Assembly (NCBI GenBank): GCA_037042185.1
Contig: JAXQJY010000031.1
Span: 806,001-870,000 of the forward strand
Reading direction: 5' to 3'
Origin: Sordariomycetes sp. S80-01Y
Taxonomy: Eukaryota > Ascomycota > Sordariomycetes
Length of the DNA: 64,000 nt
The position numbers were made by a program, and so were the translations under genes. Below are positions 32,353-44,900 of the stretch, one piece after another; the stretch's first letter is position 1; the number at the start of each line of letters is the position of its first letter. Under the pieces are notes generated by a model. That model ran no database searches and was not told the origin of the DNA. It saw nothing but the letters and a program-made list of their open reading frames with translations.

Positions 32353-34255
32353 GGCGACGCGTTCGGTCTCGGATCTGGGGATCGAGGAGGGATTGACGGT
32401 GCGCAGAGGCAAGTCAAGAACAGGAATCGATGCCAGAAGTCAATCGCCCCCTGATTCTCCTGCAAAACGAGCGTGGGATGATGGAGAGAGGTTTGTGGCG
32501 TGCGAAAAGTCGGGTGCGACGTGGCAGGGCGAGGCTTTTTATTAAGTTTTGCGCGAGGAATGGGAAAATGGATCACGACAAAGTTCAGGGGGTTCCACCG
32601 GCAGGTTCGCTGTTGCTGCAGCCAGCCGGCTTGGCCGGATCGGTTAAGGTGCCGGGTGGGGCCATCCGAGTCGTGTTTACTTGCCTGGCAACAGCCCCTT
32701 TTCCATGGCTTCCTTTTTCATGAGCACATAAGGTGATGCAGGGTCAATTGGAGACTTGTCGCAAATTGTTGAATAAATGCAGAAATTCACAGACTCTGAA
32801 GACTTTCCATCCGCCACGACGGACTTACACGGCCTAGATAGTCCCCACCTTCGCCTCGGCCGAGGCAAAATCCAACATTTTCAAGATCCTAATTGTAGAT
32901 CTCCGTAGGCATTCCAAAACAAAACGGGAAGACTTCAAACATACCGAAGACTCCGTATGTCTAGGCTTCTGACACTAGGGATAGCTCTGGTAGATTATGG
33001 CGACTGAAAGCTGTAGCATAGCTGGTGCGGACTAGGGACCGTTCTTGGGACATGCCACAAAAGGGAGAGACGAAGGTGGTTACATAAATCCACTATTCGT
33101 TTCTGGCACCTCAAGCGGTCAAAATGAGTGAGATTATTCGAGAAGCAGAAGGCAGACTTGGTAGCCCAGGGGTGCTCGAAGTGCTGCGCCTTGCCAGAGA
33201 GCATGTTAGCTATTTGTCTAGAGCCTCCAGTGAGAGCAGCAGGAGCAGCAACACAACCACCACCACACACCACTGCCCACCGTTCAATGAGAAGAAGTCA
33301 CTGTATTCTCTGTTGAAAGAGTGTCTGAGAAAGCGTCGTTCCAATCGGAGTCGACTGAACCTAAAATCGAGTATATTCCGTAATTTTGTCAGAGAGGGAA
33401 TGCCTTCAACTAATTGTCTGAGGGTTGCTCAGTCTGAAGAGACTATGCGTAATTATCACAACTCAGCTGTTCTCGCGCCCTAGTGCTATCGAGGCCAAGT
33501 AAGCATGCGGTCCGACCTCTCAGGAGGTATGTCCGATACTTGAGTACCGTCCAGTCTTTCGGCTTGTATCGGCAGCTGCACACCGTCGCCCAGGGAAATG
33601 CGAACTCCTAGTCTGTTCGATCAAATGCATTGGAGGCGTCTGGTTAGATGGCTGGCAGCTTCGGCATTAGGTCGCGTTCACCTCAACATCAGAACAGAGC
33701 GACTGTACATAGCTCGTTCACCGATCGCCCCTCTACCCCTTGGCTGTTCATCAAATCATACTGATCTCCTCGACCTCGTTCACTTCATTGCTCTTGATAC
33801 AACTCAACTCAATTCTCACTCGCTACGCGCACCTGGAACCGCGAACAACACAACCGCAAAAGCTTCAACCTGCCACTCCCCTTAGAGTCAACGAGCTGAA
33901 CTACCTGGCTCGCAGCTCGATCTCTTGTTTCTGCTCACCCTTCTTCTGAAATCATACTATCGCTTCTGAATCCGACATTCAACACTGCCGTTTCGCATCT
34001 CGTGGTTTAGCTCAGCATCATAGCGAAGCGTTGGAGCTCGTCTCAAAGCGTCTCTTTCTAATTGCTGTGAGAGATCTTGGAACATTGCTGGAAATTGGGC
34101 GAGCACGTTGACATTCGAGTTAAAGTACGCCGCCGATATCCTGGGCTTCTGGCACTCGAGCTCAAAGCACTCAGGTCCTCCAACTGACCTTGCGAGGCCT
34201 CAGGATTACATTCACTACGCAGTCGCGACACAGAGTCACCCTGATACCACCCAAG
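32353..34255. other. Intergenic region, 1.9 kb
   Basis: Upstream of the Psg1-like gene (minus) and of the small cysteine protein (plus). A 119-codon frame at 33124-33483 begins with ATG but is Ser/Thr/His-rich and has no domain. The part after about 33600 is probably promoter and leader of the gene at 34256. No repeats or RNA genes were seen. Confidence 0.4.
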
Positions 34256-34729
34256 ATGTGCAAAGCCCATGTCCGCCAGTGCCCGCACTGCAACTGGTAC
34301 CGCGTCTACGCGTGGACATACTGCCCGACCTGGGACGCCATCGAATACGACTGTGCCCTGCGCGGCGAGCGCTGTGGATTAAATCCGAGCGAATGCACAA
34401 CCAAGAAGGAAAAGGACCGCGGCATCGCGGACGATGTCTGGTTTTTCCCCTACCCGGCCCTTCAGTGCGGCAACGGGTGGTGCCCCAGCCTGAAGTTCAC
34501 GGAGCAGGTGCAAGCCGAAGCCATCAGGGCCGCCGAGGCCAAGAAGAAGGCCAAGGAGGAGCTCGAGCGCAAGAAGATGGAGAGGGACGCGAGGGTAAAG
34601 GCTGCCTTTGCCAACAAATACTTCAGAAAGATCCGCGTGTTGAGTGTCAAGGAGCAGGAGGAGGCCTGGGAGGAGGAATTGGACAGAAGAGACAGGGAGG
34701 CCGCTCTGATCAGTCGCAAGAGATTCTAA
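34256..34729 (+). CDS. Small cysteine-motif protein A, function unknown
   Basis: Single-exon 157-residue protein starting MCKAHVRQCPHC. The first 80 residues hold Cys at 2, 9, 12, 23, 33, 40, 47, 71 and 76, with Trp at 14 and 20 and a C-x4-C pair at the end; this looks metal-binding. Residues 85-157 are a charged, Ala/Lys/Glu/Arg-rich helix, possibly a coiled coil, ending in RKRF. I do not recognise the family. The same Cys 2, 9, 12, 23 and 47 and Trp 20 positions recur in the gene at 35740, so the two are paralogues. The start is fixed by that alignment; upstream codons in the frame are non-ATG-initiated. No signal peptide, so cytosolic or nuclear is likely. Confidence 0.7.
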   Translation: MCKAHVRQCPHCNWYRVYAWTYCPTWDAIEYDCALRGERCGLNPSECTTKKEKDRGIADDVWFFPYPALQCGNGWCPSLKFTEQVQAEAIRAAEAKKKAKEELERKKMERDARVKAAFANKYFRKIRVLSVKEQEEAWEEELDRRDREAALISRKRF

Positions 34730-35739
34730 TTGTCCTTTTTTAAGGAAACATGAGCTCTTGTTCCGGCAATAGGGGATCTTGTGCTTATACCCGCAGTGCT
34801 TCAGGGTCCAGGAAGCTTTTGGAGAAGACATAATGTGTAATGACTGGTCTGCATACAATCACGAGACACGACTTAATGAAGAATTTTTAAGACAATCTGG
34901 ATATATTTAACAATCACATGTGACTTTCCGAACTTCGTGCAGTTGCAGCGCGGAAGCTCAATCCATATCTTGCTCATGGACAAGGACAGTGGCCAGGGAT
35001 ACAAGACAAGGCAATGCGGTAGCTAGCGGAGGAAGGTCTCTTGAGAATTTCTTACGCCCATGGAAACTCTACGATTACGAGATTAGTGATACCAAAGCTC
35101 TGAGAGACTGTACTTCTTCGTGGCGCTTGCCACGACCTGGAGATCAGATAGGGACAAGACATTTACAATACACAAGGAGCTGATGGGCGTAGTGACGCCT
35201 AAAAGAATAGTCCTACGACTCTGGATTGAACCCTGAGTCAAGGTTTGTCGCCCCCCACCCTGTCCAGTGCAACTGCAGCCGGTAGTTTTCCTGATGCAGG
35301 CATGCGTAGACCTGAATGTCTTGTTCCAGAAGGTCTGAATCCCTCTCGACTATGCTTCTGCTATCAGCTGGCAGACAGCCGGAGGTTCATGCAGGTTATC
35401 CCGGTTTGTGGGTCTTGTTTACTGTTTGTTGCCCCTGCGTCCCAAGTTGCCAGCGCTCGCAATGGGAGCGAGTCACGCTGGTCACATGCACAAGGCACGG
35501 TGACAACTCGCTTCTGATATAAAAGCTTCACCCAAGTTTTGGCAAACTTTCTTTTCTTCATCTTCATCTTTGCCCTTCTGGCCTTTGTTGAAGCCTTCCA
35601 CCACCCGACAAGCGCCAGTCACTTCGACAAAGACATCAAACCCTCGTCCAAAGTTCATTATATAAAGGCTGAAGGTTCCCAAAAGTCTTTCAGAGTAATA
35701 CACGGCCATCAAGTTTCCATCAGACTCAACCACCCCAAT
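34730..35739. other. Intergenic region with a TATA-type promoter
   Basis: AT-rich flank (34740-34930), then the upstream region of the second cysteine-motif gene. A TATAAAA lies at 35518-35524. The upstream codons in frame with 35740 read a hydrophobic stretch but contain no ATG, so they are taken as leader. No other gene seen. Confidence 0.45.
35518..35524 (+). promoter_or_regulatory. TATA-like element before cysteine-motif gene B
   Basis: TATAAAA about 220 nt upstream of the ATG at 35740. A second TATAAAG-type sequence lies near 35660. Either could serve the gene; position only, no experimental evidence. Confidence 0.35.
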
Positions 35740-36441
35740 ATGTGTGTCCAAAAGCGATGCATCTGTTCCCACTGCGGGCTGGAGAAGAACGTCGGCTGGG
35801 CGATGTGCATCCACATGAGCAGGCGAGTGGCACTGCAAAAAAAGCACAGTTCGCGGTCATTACTCACGGGTGCCGACTGCGTATCCTTTCGGCATCAACG
35901 GAAGATTCAGATCAGGGAGTTCCCCGTGGACAGGTGCCCCAACACTAAATGCCTGACTCGCGACTTCACAGCAAAGTACCATGAGCGCATCCGCCTTGCA
36001 CGCATTTACGGAGACCTGGAAAAGGTTCCGGCCCCTCGTATTAAGGCTCTTGAGCAGCACGAGTTGGCTTAGGAGGTCGGCCATACTACTCAGGAGGCGG
36101 CCACAGCCAGGGATATGCGCCCCTATCTCAACCACATCAGCGCCCTCACGCAGCTCATGGACGAGCAAAAGGCCAAGTCGCGACGCGAGAAGGAATACGA
36201 CGGCGAGGATATCTGGGGAAATGATGAGGCCATGGCCGACGCTGAGCCGGAGATTTCTCCCAGTATCCTGCATGGAAAGCAGGACGCAGGGGTTGTTAGA
36301 AAACGGACTGCAAGTAACCTCGAGAGTGCCGCCAACGACGACGACGAAGACAACACATCTGGTGGTCTGAGTCCCTTTAGCCAATCTCAATCGAGGTTTA
36401 CTGCGGATCCGGGGTTAGAGGGGCCGTCAGACTCAGATTAG
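35740..36441 (+). pseudogene. Small cysteine-motif protein B with in-frame TAG
   Basis: Starts MCVQKRCICSHCGLEKNVGW. Cys 2, 9, 12, 23 and 47 and Trp 20 fall at the same positions as in the gene at 34256, and a C-x4-C pair (Cys 66, 71) closes the motif, so the two are paralogues. The frame meets TAG at 36070-36072 after 110 codons, then stays open for 123 more codons to TAG at 36439. The downstream part is acidic and Ser/Asp-rich and looks coding. CAG to TAG is the simplest cause. A 48-nt in-frame intron from 36025 (GTTCCG donor) to 36072 could remove the stop but has a poor donor. So this is either a pseudogene, a truncated 110-residue protein, or a spliced or readthrough gene. Confidence 0.55.
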
Positions 36442-38536
36442 GTCGAGTGGGGGACCTCGATTTGGCACTCCGTCGAGGAAACAACGCCCGCTTATGCTCT
36501 CGGAACGTGTCAGTCCTTATCTTACTCAGCGTCCTATTTTAGCACACATCACTGACAATCAATGACTAGAATGAGTCTACCAGCACAAGATGGTCCTTTC
36601 GTCCCGAATGTCGCCAGCCAAGGTCAATCCAACTTGAGTCAGATCACCCGGCACGTCCCATGCTGACCGAAGAGGGTCGTTGGTACTCGACAAAGGACTG
36701 TCAACCCGTTTTTAGGGACAATTCAGTCTGTAAAGCTCACTGAATATATTTTTCTCTTCAACCACGCATGGTTTGCTTGTGAGTTGGCCATGAACCCTTG
36801 CAATGTCAGTGACGTTTGCCGCCCAACAAAGCTTTACCAAGCATGGGTTATTCTCATCTCTCCTTATTCCTTCACAACACTTTCTCGATATCACTGTTGT
36901 TATTCGTCTTTTGCTTAGGTTGCTGGTATCACGAAGGCTTGGGCGGATCAATCATCTCCAATCGTCGAAGCCCAAAGTGCTCTCCGCGGACCTGTTCCCT
37001 TTTGATGTGACCCCTAACGCGCCGTCCGGCACGAACCCCTTGAAACAGTTTCGAGGCACAGAGAAGCATAGTGAACGACGGCAATGAATCAAAACGACAC
37101 AAGCGCGCCTCCTTCAGTCTCGCAATGTCTAGTCATAATTAGCAAGGGTTGCCACGCCAGCATCCTCGCACAGTTGACTTTGAGGTAAAACCAGCAACCG
37201 GGAGGCCCAGTCATCAGCTTTACAGTTTCTACTTGCGACCCTCTTGGGTGTTTCAAGGCGAGACTTTGGACACCTGCTGCTCAAGTCGTTGCTACGCATC
37301 AGCGGGCTCTTACTGCAACACCTACGCTCGAGTGCTATGGCTTGCCCAAGATTGCAAACTCGCCGACAGAACACGCCATTGCTCATCAATTTACAAACAG
37401 TTTATTAACTGTTGGTCTATGTGCATTTGTCACATGGCTGGGCACGGGGGAGAAAGACAGTAGAACTCACAGTTGCTTGCTACCCTCGCTTCGGCAGAGA
37501 TCATTCAGTGGGTCTAGCTCGACACAAAATCTACACGATCATCCGTGACAGCAACGAAATTATCTGCTCACTCAACCTCCGCTGGAACTTAGAGCTCTGT
37601 TCAACGTCCCCTAAGCACTCTTCTGTTTCTCCGTTCTTGGCAGGACTTCCCTCATGCATATGTTGCCCAATTGGACGCCTGTAGATGATTATTTTTCAAA
37701 GCCCATCATTCTTCCAATAATCACTGGTGCCCTGTTCAACAAATTTCCAGATTCAGCACTCGATGAGAAGCGAGACAGGAGCAGCTACAGTCTTGCGCTC
37801 ACTTCCACCTCATCCTCCAATCCCAGAAGCCTCGTATGAATCATGATCTATGTAACCCCCTTTCGGGCCGACACACGCGATGTGGCAACCTGAGGACCCT
37901 CGGGCCATCCTTCAAGTTCACTGAAATCGCGGAACTCGCACACCCGCAATCTTTCCCCGGTCAGCTGCGTAATATCCAGTCCCCATAGACGACTTCCTAT
38001 TTCCCCCCTTCGCATCGCCCGTTGTGGACCGGTCGAGGTTCCGGAACCGGGCCGGCGGTCGCGATAGACCCGTAGATCCACACCGCAGCGTGGGGGTTAG
38101 CGCCGTCGCCGTCGCCGTAGCTGTTCGCGTTGTGTTGTGTTGTGTTGGGGAAGAAAAGAGCGGCGTCTGCCAACAGCGAAGGCTCCCTGGCGGCCAAGAG
38201 CGCAAATCGCAATCTTTCTCCAACGGGGTGAAGGGGAAGCCTCCAGCGCTCAGAGGCAGCGCAAGAGGAAGGCGAAGGCGAAGACGACAACATACTTTGA
38301 GGAGCAGTCTACGCTCGATGGAAATTTGTGTTATATCGGAGGCTGTGGAATTTCCACTGTAACAGAGGGCAGAGAAAAAGTCCACCAGCTTACTCAACAG
38401 ACTCCCGGATAAGGTGGGAGTGTCACTGTTAGATCATGGCGCTTTCCGCTCAGCCATTGCGTTCAGGCGCACGGCACGAAGATGAGAGGTCAATCTGATG
38501 AATTAAAATTAAGATTGATTGAAGGTTATACAAGGG
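36442..38536. other. Intergenic region, 2.1 kb, partly AT-rich
   Basis: No gene recognised. Open frames at 36803-37087 and 37149-37463 are short and without a domain; the stretch 37150-37560 has a coding-like feel in more than one frame but matches nothing I know and could be an old repeat remnant. Short tandem GCCGTC and GTTGT units occur at 38098-38150. Confidence 0.4.
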
Positions 38537-39499
38537 TTACTTCGTCCCTTGCGATGTTGATCTAAGCTCCTTTTCAACCTGGATGAGGTCCTCAAACTCT
38601 GCCATCTGCTCCCTCAGTGCCTTGCCCTCCACCACGACACACGGCCTCCTCGGTAATCCCCCGTAACCATAGTAGTGCTGCAAAGCTGCCTTCACCGAGA
38701 CGAAACCGCCCTTGATAGCCGCCCAATCACCCTGTGCAACATGCATTTGCAGCGCCCTAGCCTGCCGGTGATCTCCATCCCTGTAGTAGTCGATCAAACG
38801 ACCGATGGCTAGTGGTGTCAGGTTTGCTGTTCCTGCAATGACGCCGTGGCCCCCAACCGAGAGGGTCTGGATGGTAAAGTCGGCACTGCCCCCGAAGACC
38901 CTGAAGCCAGTGCCTTCCGTGCCGGCGACGATTCTGGACAGCTTCCCCGTGTTGCCGCAGGTGAGCTTGGCGCCGACGATGTTGGGGTGCTTGGCCAGCT
39001 TCAGGATGACGTCTGAGCTGAGGTCAAGTCCGCCGCAAGGTGCCGGGAAGTTATAGATCAGGATCGGTATAGGGCTGGCATCGGCCACGATGCGGAAGTG
39101 CTCCATAATGAGGTCCATGGTGACGAGACCGCCGTAGTAGCTCGGAGGCAGGATCATGGCATGTGTTCCTCCTGAGGCTTGTGCTTCCCTGCAGAGCTGA
39201 ATCGTCTCTCTGGTCGACTGGGCGCCGCAGCCGACAATGAGCGGCGCATTTCGTAGCCCGAGGTTGTCGTATGCTGTCTTCGTGGCCTTTGTGATGACCT
39301 GCCGCTCGTTGTGATCGAGATGAACCGCCTCTCCATTCGAGCCGTGGGTGACGATGCCTGCAACGCCGGCTTTGATGAGTCCTTCGGCATGCTTGACGGT
39401 GGTGTTGACGTCGACCTCGTCGCCATCGGTGAAGAAGGCTACAGTTGGGACGTATAGACCTTCGGGAAGAGGGGTCCTTTGTCCTTCGGAAACGGTCAT
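38537..39499 (-). CDS. DHDPS/N-acetylneuraminate-lyase family aldolase
   Basis: Single-exon 320-residue protein, a full-length class I aldolase of the DapA family. The Schiff-base lysine is K178 in IVGAKLTCG and the partner tyrosine is Y149 in LIYNFPAP. The usual GTTGE substrate loop is GSNGEA here, and the LPPSYYGG turn is present. Such fungal proteins split or form pyruvate-linked 2-keto acids (for example 4-hydroxy-2-oxoglutarate or sugar-acid derivatives). Fungi make lysine by the aminoadipate route, so a lysine biosynthetic role is unlikely. A TATAAAT on the minus strand near 39614-39622, about 115 nt upstream of the ATG, may be its TATA box. No catabolic partner genes adjoin it. Family firm, substrate unknown. 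Confidence 0.92.
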   Translation of the reverse strand: MTVSEGQRTPLPEGLYVPTVAFFTDGDEVDVNTTVKHAEGLIKAGVAGIVTHGSNGEAVHLDHNERQVITKATKTAYDNLGLRNAPLIVGCGAQSTRETIQLCREAQASGGTHAMILPPSYYGGLVTMDLIMEHFRIVADASPIPILIYNFPAPCGGLDLSSDVILKLAKHPNIVGAKLTCGNTGKLSRIVAGTEGTGFRVFGGSADFTIQTLSVGGHGVIAGTANLTPLAIGRLIDYYRDGDHRQARALQMHVAQGDWAAIKGGFVSVKAALQHYYGYGGLPRRPCVVVEGKALREQMAEFEDLIQVEKELRSTSQGTK

Positions 39500-41949
39500 T
39501 TTGGACTGTCAATAACTGATCCGTCTAGAATTCGAATAGCTGTTGTCACTGGTTATGACGAGAAGCTGAAGGTATCGCAACATCCTAGGTCCCTGAGAGC
39601 CAGCGTCATCTGGCCATTTATACATTCTCCATCGCAAGACTCCATACCCCAGCGGCGCAATCCCTCCGATGGAGTCAGTCTTGGGGTAACCAAAAGGTCG
39701 ATGCCGGTCCGCAACCGTCTCCATGGCTCCTCCAAACCCCCACGCTATTCAAACTCTGTTTGACCGCTGCCTTTGCGCTCCCCGAGCCATCGATCCTCCG
39801 TCAAAGTTTCTTCCCCCCTACCGTCGGCGACCCCCACGCCATGGGTTTGGTAAGCTCAACGGCGCTATGCAAGTCATGCCCCAATTAAGGAATCGAGACG
39901 CGACGTGATTGGGCTCCCCGCAGACGCGCGAGGTTCCACCAGTCCGCGTTGACGGGTCCCAGGACTTGGGCTCGGCAGGTTGCCAACGGGCCTTTTTCGT
40001 GGCGATCTGGGCGATTTTCGAGGTGCAGGAGCTGAAGCCGGGCGAGCGTAGAGGTTATCCCGTTTGATGGCAACAGGTTCGGACGGTGACTGGCAGCTTT
40101 ATGGGTGTGAACCCCATCAGGCATGTCTGAGAGTCACGAGGGCACATCCCATTGCTCCCGACGCTGGTATGTCGTATTTTTACGTTTGTTGATCCTTTCA
40201 ACTGGCCGAGGTCGTTAGAGTTTTCAGTTGCTGATTTCAGCTCTGTGACATGTCATCGTCCAGTCCATCCTGACCCTTGGTTGCCCGATGAGTAGGCGAG
40301 ACAGCGCTCAGTCCTTGCGTGGGTAAACTCTGGACGCCTCGGCAAAAGTCGAGGGAAAAGCCGCCGAAATTTGCTCGAACAGTCTGTAACTTACCTAACA
40401 TTAACCCAACCTCCGTCATAGATTATTCCCGGTCTTCGGCCAGTCTAGTCTCCTCCATACCCTTGCCCCGCGCCAAGGGAGGGGCCGAAGGGAGGCAATG
40501 GCTTACACTGACCCCTGTCACGCACTCACGTTGCGAGTCGAATCGAGAACCCGGGAGTTGCTCTTGCAGGCGACATCCGGTTAAAAGGCCATTTCATAAA
40601 TGCGTCGTATCTACTCGGATCCGGTTTATGGTGCTCAGGAGCGTTGCTGCGAAGGACCTCATGGTCTTATTGTGTTCATTTCCAGTCAGCTTCATGAGAA
40701 TGGCGAGTTGACTATAGAGACAAAACACGGAGAAGTGTGAAGCGTCAACTACGGATGTGGCACTAGCATTTTATAGTAGAGTTAAGTAGCCTAGTTCTAT
40801 TGTCCTTGCTGTAGTATCTACTGAGCAACGGCCTGTCGCGGGGTTTTAGGGGCTCGGACAGCAGGTGCTGAGAGGTGGAAAAATCGCCTCTTCGTCTAAA
40901 TGAAGAGCTGATCATTCGTGCAGCAAATACATGCCTGCATATACTTAAGCTAGCCTCCAACAATGGTACACACTATGCAAGTGCCTAATTGCCTTGGGAG
41001 CGCTCGGCGGTTTGCCTTACGATCACGCTTTGTCTCATCCCCGGTCATCGATGCTCACTAATCACGAACTGTTGGCCTGCGGGCGAGACCAACAGCTCAT
41101 CTTTCGCAGCACCTCATGTCTCACGTCGTGCCGTTCTGGCAGTCCGGGAACGCCCGCCAATGTTGCAATACGAAGTGATGCTGCCTGAAGTGCACAGCCG
41201 AGCTGATGTATATCCATGATACTCAGTTAAGTGCACGCGTTCAAGAGGATATCCAACAGCTGAGAGGATATCTGAAACTTCTGTTTGAGAAGAGGGTTTA
41301 GGTCAATATGACTACGTCTGAGAAAAGTCGCAAAGGATGTCCCGCAGAAGTTGTATCAATCTCACATAACCTCTTCTGGGACATGGTCACATCTCACATA
41401 ACCAGAAGAGTTGTTCGTGCCCGAGAAGAGTGCCATGTTTAGGGGCTGTCCAGAAGATACCAACCATCGTAGAAGGTAACTCAGGAGGAGAGTACTAAAT
41501 ACGTAGACGCCGGTGCGCCACTATCATGTCGCTTTTTTGCGAGAAGCTGCCTAAGTGCTCTACGAAGGCTATACTGCCCGCCTTGTGTCGAACCTTTCAA
41601 TAAAGGTGCGCTGAAGTATACTGAGTACGACCTGTTCCAGCAAAGCCAACAAAAGTTCGCCTTGAGCTCTCCAAAACGGCCTAAATAGGCAGGCAGTGAA
41701 CATGATCGAACAACGTGATGCCGGTGCTCTGCCAAGTATTTCGACAGTACCATCAAGCTGGCGCTCAAGATAAGGCACTGGCCGCAATACAGAAAGAATT
41801 CACATAGTGCAAGAGGTGAGGCACGTCTCCAGCCGTTCTTATTCTTCATATTTGCTCAACAATTTCATATGCAGCCCAGACCCCAAACGCCGTGGTATGA
41901 ACCCCCATGTGGGATATCTGTCTCTAGATACAGCAGCCAGCCAGCCACC
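39500..41949. other. Intergenic region, 2.4 kb, partly AT-rich
   Basis: No gene is supported. Short direct repeats of TCTCACATAACC occur at 41360-41405. A 122-codon minus-strand frame at 41481-41849 lacks any domain. Much of 40590-41900 is AT-rich compared with the coding blocks and may be decayed sequence. Confidence 0.4.
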
Positions 41950-44900
41950 TCAAGCCTTCTTACTCTTCTTGTCCTTTTTGTGCTTCTTCCTATTCTCCCC
42001 GAAAGCTTCCTCGTAGACCTCGCTCGCCGTCTGGCCCGCCTTCCTCTTCGCCTTGCTGTTCTTGACGCTGACCTCGGTGGCCGAGCGGCCGTCCTTGGCG
42101 GCCTTGCGGACTTGATTCTCCGCGTCTTCCCAGGCAGGCGCGTCGCCGGCGACCTCATATCTAAGTCTAGTCAGTAGAGTCCCCACAAAGTCCGATGCGA
42201 GTGCAACTTACTGGTCTAGCGGCAGGGAGTCGATCAACTCCCTCTGCTTCTCTTTAATCTTCCTGATCTCCTCATCACCCGCGTCCTCGAGCTCGTCGTC
42301 CAACTCTTGCGCCAAGGGCACATACTTCTCATCCACGACCTCGTCGTCGTGCGCGCCGCTCGCGTCTGCTCGGCTCACGCCAAGACGCTCGCCCTTGGGC
42401 ATGCTCTCGTCGACCGCCTTGGTCACCAGCTCGTTGAACTGAGAAGTCACCTTCTTCATGATCTTGATGAACATGCCGAGGACCTGGCTTGAGCCGACGT
42501 TGCCGAGCTCGGAAGCCACCTGGTCGACGTTCTTGCGCTGCAGACCAATTGCGAGCAGCACAAGTTGTTGGACGCCGGTAAGTTTGATCTTGAGGCGGCC
42601 AGTGAAGTAGAGGTGCGCGATCGTGGGGATGAGGTCGAGGATGACGTGGTAGTCCAGGTTTGTCTGAGCGTAGGATTCGAGTCGCTTGAGGTCGAATGGA
42701 GTGAGGAGGCGGTCGAGATCTTCTTTGCTCATCTCCGAAATCTCAATCTCGTCGAGCTGGGCACCTCTGCGTGCGGACTCGTCGATGCTCAGGGCCGACT
42801 GAGCAGCGAACTCGCGGAACTGGTAGGACAGAAGCGCAAGGAATCGCTTCTGGAAGTCACGAGCATAGGCGCCAGCCCAGGTTCGATCCCCAGCATTCTC
42901 GAGGGGCCTCAGCATGACGCAGGTGTGCTCGCCCGTCAGGTCGTTGGCGGTCTGACGAAGATAGACAGGTGCGAAGGCCGCTTTCTTCCAGAAGCGGTGC
43001 AGCTCGGAGGTCAATCCGTAAGATACACCGAGGTAGTCGAGTGTCTCGGGCTTCTTCTGATGCAGCTTGGTGAAGAGGGGCGGCATCTGCTTGAAGTCCT
43101 TGACGGTGATGTCTTCATTGCGCAAGTCGTTGTTGGCGAGCTCGGCGTCGGTCTCGCGACGGATTTTGTCAACCATGTTCTGGTCGTCGTCCTCCGACAA
43201 GCTAGTGAATCGCCCCTCATAGTAGTTTGTGAGAAGCTCCAAAGCCTTTGATCCGTAACCCATGGAGACGTACTCAGGGTTCGTAGCGATGCGAACAACG
43301 CGAGCACCAGAAAGACCAGCGAACTCCGGATCTTGGAACTGCTGGCTCACCAGCCAAGGGATAAGATCACCGTACGGCCTCCTCCCTTGGCTCAACTCGT
43401 TCAACACGCTCTGTCTGCTGATCTTTCCCTCGAGGCTCACCTGTACGACACAGAGAGGCTCTGGCAAGCTTCCCGTATTTTCCGCCAGCGGCGGCACCAA
43501 CACGAAGAGCTCGTGCGCTGGGGCATCGCTCATAAGCTGGAGGTCATCCGGCGTGTTCTTGTAGTGGCTCGCCACGTACAATGCAACCATCTGCTGCAGG
43601 AACTTCTCCGGCACAGGGTGGAAGCTGAAGAGGGTATCGCGGTTGACGTTGATGAGCTCGCACTTGTTTGGATCAGGACAGCCGTTGGAGCGAGACCTGG
43701 CTTTGGGCAGGGTAGCATCGAGGCAGAGGAGTTTGTTGAGCCACTTCTCGACGGCGTCGCCTTGCGCATAACGGATGGGCTCCTCGAGGGAGATCTCACG
43801 AAGTTTGCGGCCGGTGGTGAGGGATTCCTTGGAAGCCTTGCCAGTGGACCGGTCCGCCACTTCGGTGTCACCGTTGGTGGAGGCCGAGTAGGACTGTTCG
43901 CGTAATTGCTTGATCAGCTTCAGGGAGAGTGATCGGCCGGTTCCCTCGTAACCGTTGATGGTGGAGGCCATGAAGACCAGGTACGGGCCCATCAACTTTC
44001 GCACCAGGGGCAGTGGAATGGCAGCCGCCTCATCGATGACGACCAACTCCGCCTGACCAAGGACATGCGCGTCCTGCGGTCGGATGTACTGAATCGTTTG
44101 GCGATGTTGCCTGTGGATGTTGACGCGGACAATGGCCTTGTTGAAGTCTGGGTTCGTGCTCTGGATGATCGAGTAGTCCTGGTGGTCCACGTAGTCAAGG
44201 GCATCGAAGCCCTTGAAGACGAACTCGAACAGCGTCTTCAAGTTCTCGGGCGAAGGGGACGTAATGAAGATGTTGCTGTATCCGTACGCCACCGCGGCCG
44301 CAATTGCAATGCCCATAGCGGCAGACTTTCCACGACCACGAGCAGCAGTCAACGCCACCGTGCTCCGCAGAGTCTTCTCCGATATAGCCTCCGTAAATGT
44401 CAACAGCGCCTTGGCCTGGTCCGTTGTCTTCGCCAGCGATATCAGATTACCCGTTGGCGGTCGATCTCGGTGCTCCTCCTTGACGGCTTCCAGAGCTAGT
44501 TGTGAAGGTGTTTTCTCCTCGTCCAAGTCGGGAGGCGGCAGAGCCTTGACGTCCTTTCCACCCGATATAGGCAGCACATTCATCTCGTCGTCGATAACGA
44601 GACACGAGTTGCAGCTGCCGAGGGACAGCAAGAAGCGCTCGTTGAACCTGGCCACTACATCGCTGTGCGCCTCCGTCCTGTACCTGGAGTGCACGTCCAT
44701 GGAAAGATTGTACAGCTGCTTCAAACTGTTCATGCCCTTCAGCAGCAGAATGACAATACCACCACCCTCGACCGTCTCGATCGTCCTCGCAAGGGTGTTC
44801 GGCGTCATGGCCTCGAAGTCCTGCAGAATACACATGCCAAAGGTATTTCCCAGGATCTTGTCCGTCTCCTTGTAGTAGCAGTAGCGGATGTTGTGCAGCG

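Noticed and set aside
33124-33483. 119-codon plus-strand frame starting with ATG
   Set aside because: Low complexity (Ser/Thr/His), no domain and no conserved feature that I can see. Transcript data could change this.
36803-37463. Two short plus-strand frames
   Set aside because: No domain, AT-rich surroundings; may be repeat debris but no family could be named.
41481-41849. 122-codon minus-strand frame
   Set aside because: No domain, AT-rich region, overlapping alternatives in other frames.
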